Shown here piece after piece: positions 1 through 5,431 of a stretch of DNA of 6,585 bases. Numbering within the stretch: position 1 is the first letter of the stretch; the number at the start of each line of letters is the position of its first letter. The notes beneath the pieces are model-generated. The model worked only from the letters and a program-made list of their open reading frames with translations, ran no database searches and was not told the origin of the DNA. A program made the translations under genes and the position numbers. Source of the stretch: Bacteroidota bacterium (GTDB taxonomy: Bacteria > Bacteroidota > Bacteroidia > Flavobacteriales > Flavobacteriaceae); the NCBI GenBank assembly GCA_009936675.1, contig JAACDY010000079.1, positions 1 through 6,585 on the forward strand, given 5' to 3'.

Positions 1-606
1 ATTCAAATGTTGGTGGCATTGGCACCTTTACAAGAAAATTACGGAATTGAACGCATTGTAGTATCCACCTATCAATCGATCACAGGAACAGGAGTCAAAG
101 CCGTACAACAGTTGGAAAATGAGTACAAAGGTGAAAAAGGTGAAATGGCTTATCCATACCCCATTCACCGAAATGCACTCCCACATTGTGATGTTTTTAT
201 GGACAATGGCTATACCAAAGAGGAAATGAAATTGGTCAATGAGACTCATAAGATTCTCAACGATGATTCTATTGGAGTTTCTGCCACTGCAATTATAATC
301 CCCGTGGTAGGAGGACACAGTGAATCAATCAATGTCCAGTTGAAAGAAGATTTCGATTTGGCAGCGATACGAAAGCTATTGAGCGAAAGTGCTGGTTTGA
401 TTGTACAAGATAATCCTGAAACCAACACCTATCCAATGCCGATTTATGCCGAAGGCAAAAATGAAGTTTTTGTGGGAAGAATAAGGAAGGACGAGTCACA
501 AGACAAAACACTCAACCTCTGGGTAGTGGCCGACAACCTTCGAAAAGGAGCCGCAACCAATACCATTCAAATCGCCGAATATTTACTCCAAGAAAATTTG
601 ATCTAG
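1..606 (+). CDS. asd: Aspartate-semialdehyde dehydrogenase, C-terminal part (5' truncated by window edge)
   Basis: NADPH-dependent reduction of aspartyl phosphate to aspartate semialdehyde, the branch point to lysine/diaminopimelate, threonine and methionine in the cytosol. The frame is open from base 1 (IQMLVALAPL) to a TAG stop, giving 201 visible residues of a family usually about 330 long. The family motif NCSTIQM implies that the catalytic Cys codon lies only three codons upstream of the window. Visible motifs are STYQSITGTG (residues 22-31, active-site Gln), the active-site His in GGHSES (His at visible residue 106, bases 316-318), and the C-terminal NLWVVADNLRKGAATN. The ATG at base 7 is internal, not the start. 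Oddity: the substrate-binding Arg normally seven residues before the His (as in RVPVxGGHSE) is Ile (ATA, 295-297). The gene is convergent with the next one and overlaps it by 4 bp. Family identity is very secure; activity is less certain because of this residue. Confidence 0.96.
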   Translation: MQMLVALAPLQENYGIERIVVSTYQSITGTGVKAVQQLENEYKGEKGEMAYPYPIHRNALPHCDVFMDNGYTKEEMKLVNETHKILNDDSIGVSATAIIIPVVGGHSESINVQLKEDFDLAAIRKLLSESAGLIVQDNPETNTYPMPIYAEGKNEVFVGRIRKDESQDKTLNLWVVADNLRKGAATNTIQIAEYLLQENLI

Positions 607-947
607 TCTTTCAATCTCTTTTCAAAGTTTCGCTTTAGAAAGTAATAGAAATCGAGGGTGATTTCGGCCATGTGACTGTGATTATCCAAATCAACTTTGG
701 CAGACCATTTATGCAGTTTTTTTTCGTACCAGTTCATGAGTGACTCTGATCTGTATGGTAAATCCATCAGTGAAAGTATCAGAGTACCTAAATTGGGATA
801 AAAAAATTCAGTGTTGATTCCCAATGGAGCACACAATTGTGAAACTTTCCCTCCTTTGAGTTCCCTCTCTAATAAAAATAAAATCACATCTGTATTCCCG
901 CGAAAATAAAATAATGACGGAGGACGTTTAAATTTGTTTTTTTTCAT
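603..947 (-). CDS. Hypothetical basic 114-residue protein, family not recognised
   Basis: I do not recognise this protein. It has 114 residues, starts MKKNKFKRPPSLFYF, is rich in Lys/Arg and aromatics, and ends in a charged stretch (KRNFEKRLKD). I see no signal peptide, membrane helix or cysteine cluster (one Cys only). A hydrophobic stretch (DVILFLLEREL, about residues 20-30) and the later MAEITLDFYYFLKRNF look like amphipathic helices. It is the longest open frame here, and it has a plausible A-rich start with a perfect TATATTTG promoter element about 23 bp upstream, which supports it being real. The ATG lies only two bases after a 14-bp-arm inverted repeat that could act as an operator or as an RNA hairpin. 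It converges on asd with a 4-bp overlap and no terminator between them. It could be a lineage-specific accessory protein working with the HTH gene to its right; that link is inference from position only. Confidence 0.6.
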   Translation of the reverse strand: MKKNKFKRPPSLFYFRGNTDVILFLLERELKGGKVSQLCAPLGINTEFFYPNLGTLILSLMDLPYRSESLMNWYEKKLHKWSAKVDLDNHSHMAEITLDFYYFLKRNFEKRLKD

Positions 948-961
948 GGTAATTATATTTG
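933..961 (+). promoter_or_regulatory. Candidate rightward Bacteroidota-type promoter
   Basis: TTTG at 933-936 and TATATTTG at 954-961 lie 21 bp apart start to start, close to the Bacteroidota spacing of the -33 TTTG and -7 TAnnTTTG elements. Transcription would begin near 968 and run right toward the HTH gene, giving a leader of about 240 nt. The -33 part lies inside the first codons of the oppositely oriented 114-residue gene. The match is good, but the signal is short and could be chance in AT-rich DNA. Confidence 0.45.
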
Positions 962-981
962 GAGCATTCCAAATATAATTA
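950..981. repeat. Perfect inverted repeat, 14-bp arms with 4-bp spacer, candidate operator
   Basis: The left arm TAATTATATTTGGA (950-963) is exactly reverse-complementary to the right arm TCCAAATATAATTA (968-981), with GCAT between them. It lies two bases upstream of the start codon of the 114-residue gene and about 225 bp upstream of the HTH gene. Each arm contains TATATTTG, which matches the Bacteroidota -7 consensus TAnnTTTG, so the repeat overlaps promoter elements on both strands. It could bind a dimeric regulator or, in the leftward transcript, fold into a hairpin near the start codon. A terminator role is unlikely because the stem is AT-rich and no clean T-run follows. Confidence 0.85.
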
Positions 982-1020
982 TTATTTATTTCTTATTTGG
1001 AAACTATGAAGCGATTTGGA
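957..1020. repeat. Four copies of ATTTGGA/TCCAAAT, three in the same direction at 19-bp multiples
   Basis: ATTTGGA occurs on the + strand at 957-963, 995-1001 and 1014-1020, and inverted as TCCAAAT at 968-974. The three forward copies are 38 and 19 bp apart. The last two share the longer word ATTTGGAAA. This clustering upstream of a helix-turn-helix gene suggests binding sites for that or another regulator. The interpretation is inference; the repeats are directly visible. Confidence 0.5.
970..977 (-). promoter_or_regulatory. Candidate -7 element for the 114-residue gene
   Basis: The minus strand reads TATATTTG, a perfect TAnnTTTG. Transcription would start near 963 and give a leader of about 16 nt before the ATG at 947-945. 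No good TTTG -33 partner is seen at the expected distance; the nearest, TTTC starting at 1003, is about 4 bp too far. The element sits in the right arm of the inverted repeat. Confidence 0.4.
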
Positions 1021-1042
1021 AATAATTGATGAAAAAAAATGT

Positions 1043-1060
1043 TAAAATTTTAAAATTTTA
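1043..1060. repeat. 18-bp perfect AT-only palindrome in the intergenic region
   Basis: TAAAATTTTAAAATTTTA equals its own reverse complement and is also a tandem repeat of TAAAATTT. It lies in the 258-bp gap between the 114-residue gene and the HTH gene. It may be a curved-DNA or protein-binding site, or merely low-complexity AT-rich sequence. The remainder of the gap (about 1061-1205) holds no other structure I can support and no clean promoter match. Confidence 0.4.
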
Positions 1061-1205
1061 TTATAATTTATCTAATGAAAAGTAAAAGAAGAAAATGCCC
1101 CTAATAGTAAATAAATTTTTTCTTTGGCCTTGTCAAAACTGCAGGTGGCTTTTTCTCCGTTAAATGCATTAATTTTTTTTGTTTAATACTATACCATTTG
1201 TATAT

Positions 1206-1685
1206 ATGGCCAGCAAAATCTTTAAAAGTGAAATGACCCGACGTTTTGTTGAGGTAGTGAAGTATTTAATCATGAGTGAAGCAGTAAGCTCTAAGACAGA
1301 AATCGGTTTATTGATGAATCAACCCCTACAGGTAGTGTCCAAACTTTTAACGGGGCAACGAATCATCACATTGGAACAAACACAAAAGCTGATTTTAAAC
1401 ACCAATATCAACGCCCATTGGTTCATTACGGGAGAGGGCTTGATGTTGGAAGACCAAAGCTCTTCAGTAAAGGAGTCAAAAATGGCATACTACATCAGTG
1501 GAAATCGATCTTCCAAAGCCATCGCGGCAATGCTTCCTCTGGTCTCGGATTTGGAGGAAAGGATTGAGGATCTCAAAAAAGAGAACGAAAACATCAAAGA
1601 GCAATTGTCTGGATTGGAAAATTCGATGGATCGATTAAAAAAAGAAAAAGCCTCTACTGATCTTCCATCGAAAAATTCTCCATGA
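1206..1685 (+). CDS. XRE/cI-like helix-turn-helix regulator with C-terminal coiled coil
   Basis: Likely a cytosolic DNA-binding transcriptional regulator. Residues about 13-80 match the Bacteroidota phage-repressor-like pattern: RFVEVVKYL, an HTH around TEIGLLMNQPLQVVSKLLTG, then NINAHWFITGEGLML. No S24 peptidase domain follows. Instead residues 116-144 form a heptad zipper with core positions L116, I120, L123, N127, I130, L134, L137, M141 and L144, implying dimerisation. Total length is 159 residues from the ATG at 1206. The in-frame ATG at 1233 (MTRRFVEVVKYL, 150 residues) has a more A-rich upstream context and fits the family N-terminus equally well. A TTG at 1179 is less likely. The last 32 bp, coding for the tail after the zipper, overlap the convergent accC end. 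The targets are unknown; nearby ATTTGGA repeats and the inverted repeat are candidate sites. The HTH assignment is strong, the exact start uncertain. Confidence 0.85.
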   Translation: MASKIFKSEMTRRFVEVVKYLIMSEAVSSKTEIGLLMNQPLQVVSKLLTGQRIITLEQTQKLILNTNINAHWFITGEGLMLEDQSSSVKESKMAYYISGNRSSKAIAAMLPLVSDLEERIEDLKKENENIKEQLSGLENSMDRLKKEKASTDLPSKNSP

Positions 1686-2997
1686 ATTTGGTGGTATAGT
1701 TTCCGGAAATGTAATCGGGATGATCCATGAGTTTGCGGTGAAAAGGAATGGTGGTTTTTATTCCTTCAATGACAAATTCATCCAATGCACGTCTCATCTT
1801 ATTGATGGCCTCCTCTCTTGTTTGAGCCGTGGTAATCAACTTGGCAATCATCGAGTCATAGTGGGGTGGTATGATGTAACCCCCATAAACGTGAGTATCT
1901 AGTCTAACCCCATGTCCTCCGGGAAAGTGAAGGGTAGATATTTTTCCAGGGCTGGGTCTAAAATCATTGTAAGGATCCTCGGCATTGATTCTACATTCAA
2001 TGGAGTGCATACTGGGCAGATAATTCTCTCCTGAAATGGCTACACCGGCAGCAACCAAGATCTGTTCTCTTATAAGGTCAAAATTGATGACCTGTTCTGT
2101 AATGGGATGCTCTACCTGAATACGGGTGTTCATTTCCATAAAGTAGAAATTACGATGTGTGTCCACCAAAAACTCAACAGTTCCTGCACCCTCATATTTG
2201 ATGTACTCAGCAGCTTTGACAGCTGCAGCTCCCATTTCCTCCCTCAGCTCAGGAGTCATAAATGGCGATGGGGTTTCTTCGGTCAGTTTTTGATGTCTTC
2301 TTTGAACGGAACAATCGCGTTCGGATAAGTGACAGGCTTTACCCTTAGAGTCTCCCACGATCTGGATTTCGATATGACGGGGTTCTTCAATGAGTTTCTC
2401 CATATACATTCCATCGTTACCAAAAGATGCTGAAGCCTCTTGACGAGCACTTTCCCAAGCTTTCAGCAAATCTGCTTCTTTCCACACTGCCCGCATGCCT
2501 TTGCCTCCTCCACCGGCGGTGGCTTTTAGCATGACCGGATAGCCTGTTTTTTTGGCAACTTTTTTGGCTTGATCAAAAGATTCCAATATGCCTTCAGATC
2601 CAGGTATGGTGGGAACCCCTGCCGCTTTCATTGTCGCTTTTGCAGTAGCTTTATCTCCCATCTTTTCTATCATCTCCGCCGAAGCACCAATAAATTTGAT
2701 GCCATGTTCTTTACAGATTTTGGAGAATTTGGCATTTTCAGACAAAAAACCATAACCCGGATGAATGGCATCGGCATTACAAATTTCTGCCGCAGCCATG
2801 ATATTGGCCATTTTCAAATAAGACTCCGAACTCGGGGGAGGGCCAATACACACTGCCTCATCGGCAAAACGTACGTGAAGGCTTTCCTGATCTGCAGTGG
2901 AGTACACTGCTACAGTCTTAATGCCCATCTCTTTACAAGTCCTAATCAATCGCATGGCAATCTCGCCACGATTGGCAATTAAAATCTTTTTAAACAT
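1654..2997 (-). CDS. accC: Acetyl-CoA carboxylase, biotin carboxylase subunit
   Basis: ATP-dependent carboxylation of biotin on BCCP using bicarbonate, the first half-reaction of acetyl-CoA carboxylase and the entry to fatty acid synthesis. The 447 residues match the family length (E. coli about 449). The N-terminal biotin-carboxylase fold starts MFKKILIANRGEIA. The ATP-grasp centre has K116, K158 and the glycine loop AGGGGKGMR (161-169). HIEIQIVGD (208-216), RDCSVQRRHQK (227-237), E275, E288 and the signature EMNTRIQVEHP (288-298, with R292, V295, E296) follow. CRINAEDP (335-342) and the C-terminal domain complete it. All expected catalytic residues are present, so it should be active. It is the last gene of fabH-accB-accC, 11 bp after accB. 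Its 3' end overlaps the convergent HTH gene by 32 bp, and I see no clear terminator. The carboxyltransferase subunits are not in the window. Confidence 0.98.
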   Translation of the reverse strand: MFKKILIANRGEIAMRLIRTCKEMGIKTVAVYSTADQESLHVRFADEAVCIGPPPSSESYLKMANIMAAAEICNADAIHPGYGFLSENAKFSKICKEHGIKFIGASAEMIEKMGDKATAKATMKAAGVPTIPGSEGILESFDQAKKVAKKTGYPVMLKATAGGGGKGMRAVWKEADLLKAWESARQEASASFGNDGMYMEKLIEEPRHIEIQIVGDSKGKACHLSERDCSVQRRHQKLTEETPSPFMTPELREEMGAAAVKAAEYIKYEGAGTVEFLVDTHRNFYFMEMNTRIQVEHPITEQVINFDLIREQILVAAGVAISGENYLPSMHSIECRINAEDPYNDFRPSPGKISTLHFPGGHGVRLDTHVYGGYIIPPHYDSMIAKLITTAQTREEAINKMRRALDEFVIEGIKTTIPFHRKLMDHPDYISGNYTTKFMENFSMEDQ

Positions 2998-3008
2998 TGG
3001 GAAGAAGT

Positions 3009-3500
3009 TTAAACCGGTTCAACTAAAAATAGGGGTTGATCGAATTCAACGGGAGAAGAATCATCAACCAAAATTTTAACAATCTTACCGCTGACCTCCG
3101 ATTCGATCTCGTTGAATAACTTCATCGCTTCAACCACACACAATACGTCTCCTTCTTTGACAGTATCCCCAACTTCGATAAAAACATCTTTGTCTGGAGA
3201 GGGCTTTCTGTAAAAAGTTCCAATCATTGGAGATTTTATGGTGATCAGATTGTCAGCAACATCTTTGGCAGGCTCGCTTTCCTTTTTGGCGGGAGCCTCT
3301 AGTTCGGTCGCAACAACTGCTTGCTGAGGTGCCTGCACCACCATACCGGGTACCGTTTGTATTGTGGTTTGTGTTTCTGTAACAGGAGCGTCAGCATTGG
3401 TTTTAATGGTGATCTTAAAGTCATCTGTCTCAAGTTTCACTTCGTGAGCTCCTGACTTTGCAACAAATTTGATTAAGTTTTGAATTTCCTTAATTTCCAT
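3009..3500 (-). CDS. accB: Biotin carboxyl carrier protein of acetyl-CoA carboxylase
   Basis: Carrier subunit that shuttles the carboxylated biotin between AccC and the carboxyltransferase. It has 163 residues. The N-terminal part (1-33, MEIKEIQNLIKFVAKSG) is the conserved AccC-interacting segment. A flexible linker rich in Thr, Gln, Ala, Pro and Val follows (about 34-82). The C-terminal biotinyl domain (about 86-163) carries the biotinylation motif VEAMKLFNEIES with Lys127, to be modified by biotin ligase. The segment RKPSPDKD (98-105) corresponds to the 'thumb' found in acetyl-CoA carboxylase BCCPs and absent from other biotinyl domains, which favours AccB over a propionyl-CoA or pyruvate carboxylase carrier. 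It lies 19 bp after fabH and 11 bp before accC, so the three are almost certainly cotranscribed. Identification is secure. Confidence 0.98.
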   Translation of the reverse strand: MEIKEIQNLIKFVAKSGAHEVKLETDDFKITIKTNADAPVTETQTTIQTVPGMVVQAPQQAVVATELEAPAKKESEPAKDVADNLITIKSPMIGTFYRKPSPDKDVFIEVGDTVKEGDVLCVVEAMKLFNEIESEVSGKIVKILVDDSSPVEFDQPLFLVEPV

Positions 3501-3519
3501 AATTCAAATGATTAAATTT

Positions 3520-4524
3520 TTAATAGGCCCATGTCAAATAGGCTGCTCCCCAGGTGAAACCTCCACCAAATGCAGCAAAAACCAATTGATCTCCGGGACT
3601 TAATTTTGATTCGTAATCCTTTAATAAAAGCGGTAATGTTGCCGCTGTTGTATTTCCAAAATATTCAATATTAGACATTACCTTCTCGTCGGCTAAACCT
3701 ATGCGTTTGGCAATGGCATCGATGATTCTTTTGTTGGCCTGATGAGGAACCAAATATGAGATGTTCTCTGGATCAATCTTATTACGCTGAATGATTTGCT
3801 CTACCGCATTGGTCATTTCCGAAACGGCATACTTAAATACAGTCTTTCCATCTTGATAGAGACTGTGCATTCCGCCTTCGAGGGTTTCTTTTGAAGTGGG
3901 AAACAACGATCCTCCTGCCTTGATGTTCAAAAACATCCTTCCACTGCCATCAGATCTCAAATACTCATCCTCCCATCCGTATCCAGAATCACTACCTTCG
4001 AACAGTACAGCACCGGCACCATCTCCAAAAATAATACAGGTTGTCCTGTCTGAATAATCTATTATGGAGGACATTTTGTCGGAACCTATGAGTAAAACCT
4101 TTTGATAACGGCCACTGGCGATCATACTGGAGGCATTGGACATTCCATAAAGGAAACCGGAACAAGCTGCCTGCAGGTCATATGCAAAAGCATTGGTTGC
4201 ACCAATTTCCGATGCCACAAATGCAGCAGTGGCCGCAACGTTCATATCGGGGGTTATGGTAGCAACGATAACCGCATCAATCTCTACTGGATCTAAATTT
4301 CTTTTGTTAATCAGGTCTTGAGCGGCCTTAATGGCCATATAAGAAGAGCCTTTGGTGGGATCTTTGAGAATCCTTCTTTCGCTAATACCAGTTCTTGCCA
4401 CAATCCAATCGTCATTAGTCTCAACCATTGTTTCCAAGTCAGCATTGGTAAGCCTCTCTTCAGGAACATATGCACCTACTGCAGTTATAGATGCCTTTAT
4501 GGGGCTTGGATTGATATAATTCAT
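3520..4524 (-). CDS. fabH: 3-oxoacyl-ACP synthase III (KAS III)
   Basis: Condenses an acyl-CoA, usually acetyl-CoA or a branched starter, with malonyl-ACP to initiate type II fatty acid synthesis. The 334 residues are near the family norm. The Cys-His-Asn triad is intact: C121 in AACSGFLYG, H261 in VPHQANKRIID and N291 in FGNTTAATLPL. Other thiolase-fold signatures are NDDWIVARTGISERR (37-51), FGDGAGAVLFE (166-176) and the C-terminal AAFGGGFTWGAAYL. The ATG at 4524 gives a normal N-terminus (ITAVGAYVPEERL from residue 13). It heads the fabH-accB-accC operon, preceded by a candidate promoter and by a terminator that separates it from rpmF. In E. coli and many other bacteria plsX sits between rpmF and fabH; it is absent here, which I believe is common in Bacteroidota. 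Starter-unit preference cannot be read from the sequence alone. Confidence 0.98.
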   Translation of the reverse strand: MNYINPSPIKASITAVGAYVPEERLTNADLETMVETNDDWIVARTGISERRILKDPTKGSSYMAIKAAQDLINKRNLDPVEIDAVIVATITPDMNVAATAAFVASEIGATNAFAYDLQAACSGFLYGMSNASSMIASGRYQKVLLIGSDKMSSIIDYSDRTTCIIFGDGAGAVLFEGSDSGYGWEDEYLRSDGSGRMFLNIKAGGSLFPTSKETLEGGMHSLYQDGKTVFKYAVSEMTNAVEQIIQRNKIDPENISYLVPHQANKRIIDAIAKRIGLADEKVMSNIEYFGNTTAATLPLLLKDYESKLSPGDQLVFAAFGGGFTWGAAYLTWAY

Positions 4525-4562
4525 CCCTAGATTGCTTCCTTTTGAACTGTCAATATTATGTG

Positions 4563-4591
4563 TGAAGATAGTAGTTTTTTAGAGAAACAAA
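4563..4591 (-). promoter_or_regulatory. Candidate promoter of fabH-accB-accC
   Basis: On the minus strand TTTG (4591-4588) is followed 21 bp later, start to start, by TATCTTCA (4570-4563), an imperfect TAnnTTTG. Transcription would start near 4556, about 32 nt before the fabH ATG. The location just downstream of the rpmF terminator makes a promoter here necessary if the operon is independently expressed. The -7 box deviates at its last two bases, so confidence is moderate. Confidence 0.4.
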
Positions 4592-4603
4592 ATCTTTGTA
4601 CAC

Positions 4604-4634
4604 AAAAAAAGCCCGCCAAAAACATGAAGGGCTT
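4604..4634 (-). terminator. Rho-independent terminator downstream of rpmF
   Basis: The minus-strand RNA has AAGCCC (4634-4629), a 14-nt loop, GGGCUU (4614-4609) and then a run of five more U (4608-4604), giving seven consecutive U from within the stem. It begins 22 bp beyond the rpmF stop and ends before the fabH promoter region. It should end the pdxA-DUF177-rpmF unit, although the loop is long and the stem only six pairs, so some readthrough into fabH is possible. Confidence 0.75.
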
Positions 4635-4655
4635 CGTGAAAATCGTTGTTCTAAA

Positions 4656-4853
4656 TTAGGCTTCGATGACTTCATTGTTGTCGATCAAAACTTTACCTCT
4701 GTAGTAAAGTTTACCTTCATGCCAGTGGGCACGGTGGTACAAATGGGCTTCACCTGTAGTGCTGCAAGTACCAATTTGAGGGGTAGTAGCCTTGAAGTGC
4801 GTTCTTCTTTTGTCCCTTCTGGTTTTCGATATTTTTCTTTTAGGATGCGCCAT
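4656..4853 (-). CDS. rpmF: 50S ribosomal protein L32
   Basis: Small structural protein of the large ribosomal subunit, located near the peptidyl-transferase side of 23S rRNA. The 65 residues start MAHPKRKISKTRRDKRRTH, the family's highly basic N-terminus, and continue with the conserved GEAHLYHRAHWHEGKLYYRGKVLI. Only one Cys remains (in IGTCSTTGE), so the two CxxC pairs that bind zinc in some L32 proteins are absent; this is the zinc-free form. It is 25 bp downstream of the DUF177 gene, the conserved yceD-rpmF pairing seen across bacteria, and is followed by a terminator. Length, start and sequence leave little doubt. Confidence 0.98.
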   Translation of the reverse strand: MAHPKRKISKTRRDKRRTHFKATTPQIGTCSTTGEAHLYHRAHWHEGKLYYRGKVLIDNNEVIEA

Positions 4854-4878
4854 TTTTGTCGCTTTTAATTTTTATGTA

Positions 4879-5403
4879 TTATTCTAATAAATCTTTCAAT
4901 TTGTCCCATCTTGGATCTGTTTCGTCCGATGGAGGTTTTTCTTGGGGCTGTAAATCTTTTAGTTTTTCCAAAATCTCAGATTTTAAAGTCCCCTCGGCAA
5001 TACCGGGATGGACTTTCTTTTGGGGAACAGACAATACAATCATTTCATAGATGTATTGCGCTGTATGAATTTCATGTGAACCATGAGGTAGAATCAAAAT
5101 CTCGTCATCGTCATCATTTTCCACTGGCCCAAATTTTACCACCAATCTAAAAGCGGTGTCTATGGGCAACTTAAAAAGTTCTGTGGTGATGTCACAAGGG
5201 ACTTTCACCTGACCTTTTGCTGTGAAATTCAACTCCAAAAGGGTTGATTTTTTTTCAAAAACCAAATCAACCTGAATTTGGGCATTTTGAAAATCTAAAA
5301 AATCGAAGCCTTCAAAGAACTTATTGTCAATCTTAAAATCGAATCGATATATGCCATCCTTTAAACCGATGAACGGAATCAAGAATTGTGAATATTGCTC
5401 CAT
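4879..5403 (-). CDS. DUF177 / YceD family protein (large-subunit rRNA metabolism)
   Basis: The protein has 174 residues and is recognised mainly by its place directly upstream of rpmF, its size, the central VPCDITTELFKLPID segment (the DUF177 core, usually built around a Cys pair) and the C-terminal DPRWDKLKDLL, typical of the family. Plant and bacterial DUF177 proteins are linked to 23S rRNA accumulation and processing, so a role in large-subunit biogenesis is likely; the biochemical activity is not established as far as I know. Only a single Cys is kept here, so any metal-binding CxxC is lost. An acidic patch (ENDDDDE) lies near the middle and a Pro/Glu-rich linker (PQEKPPSDETD) precedes the conserved end. 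No signal peptide or membrane segment is seen. A TAAATTTG promoter element lies just upstream, and pdxA ends 59 bp before it. No gene symbol is assigned because the family is diverse. Confidence 0.88.
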   Translation of the reverse strand: MEQYSQFLIPFIGLKDGIYRFDFKIDNKFFEGFDFLDFQNAQIQVDLVFEKKSTLLELNFTAKGQVKVPCDITTELFKLPIDTAFRLVVKFGPVENDDDDEILILPHGSHEIHTAQYIYEMIVLSVPQKKVHPGIAEGTLKSEILEKLKDLQPQEKPPSDETDPRWDKLKDLLE

Positions 5404-5423
5404 CCTTCCGACTTTTAAGCCTG

Positions 5424-5431
5424 CAAATTTA
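5424..5431 (-). promoter_or_regulatory. Candidate internal promoter for DUF177-rpmF (-7 element)
   Basis: The minus strand reads TAAATTTG, a perfect TAnnTTTG, 20 bp upstream of the DUF177 start codon, so transcription would begin near 5417. No TTTG -33 box is present at the usual distance, where a T-run and CACC lie instead. If active, it lets the ribosome-related pair be expressed without pdxA. Confidence 0.4.

Noticed and set aside
28..318. 96-codon open frame on the - strand within asd
   Set aside because: Lies entirely antisense to clearly conserved asd coding sequence and resembles no protein.
1029..1085. Tiny + strand frame (18 codons, starts MKKNVKILKF) in the intergenic region, a possible leader peptide
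   Set aside because: Composed of AT-rich low-complexity codons over the palindrome, with no stem or attenuator structure after it; chance is the simpler explanation.
1126..1155. GCC...GGC followed by a T-run on the + strand, a possible terminator before the HTH gene
   Set aside because: Only about three consecutive pairs can form and the inner bases mismatch, so the stem is too weak.
1179..1205. TTG start extending the HTH protein by nine residues
   Set aside because: The added residues (FNTIPFVY) are hydrophobic and outside the family pattern; the ATG at 1206 or 1233 is a better start.
1612..1653. TCGATCCATCGA inverted repeat just after the accC stop as its terminator
   Set aside because: Arms are only four bases, the following T-run is short (ATTTT), and it lies within HTH coding sequence.
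2569..2982. 137-codon open frame on the + strand within accC
   Set aside because: It is antisense to a fully conserved accC, with a Cys/Arg/Phe-rich unnatural composition; a shadow frame.
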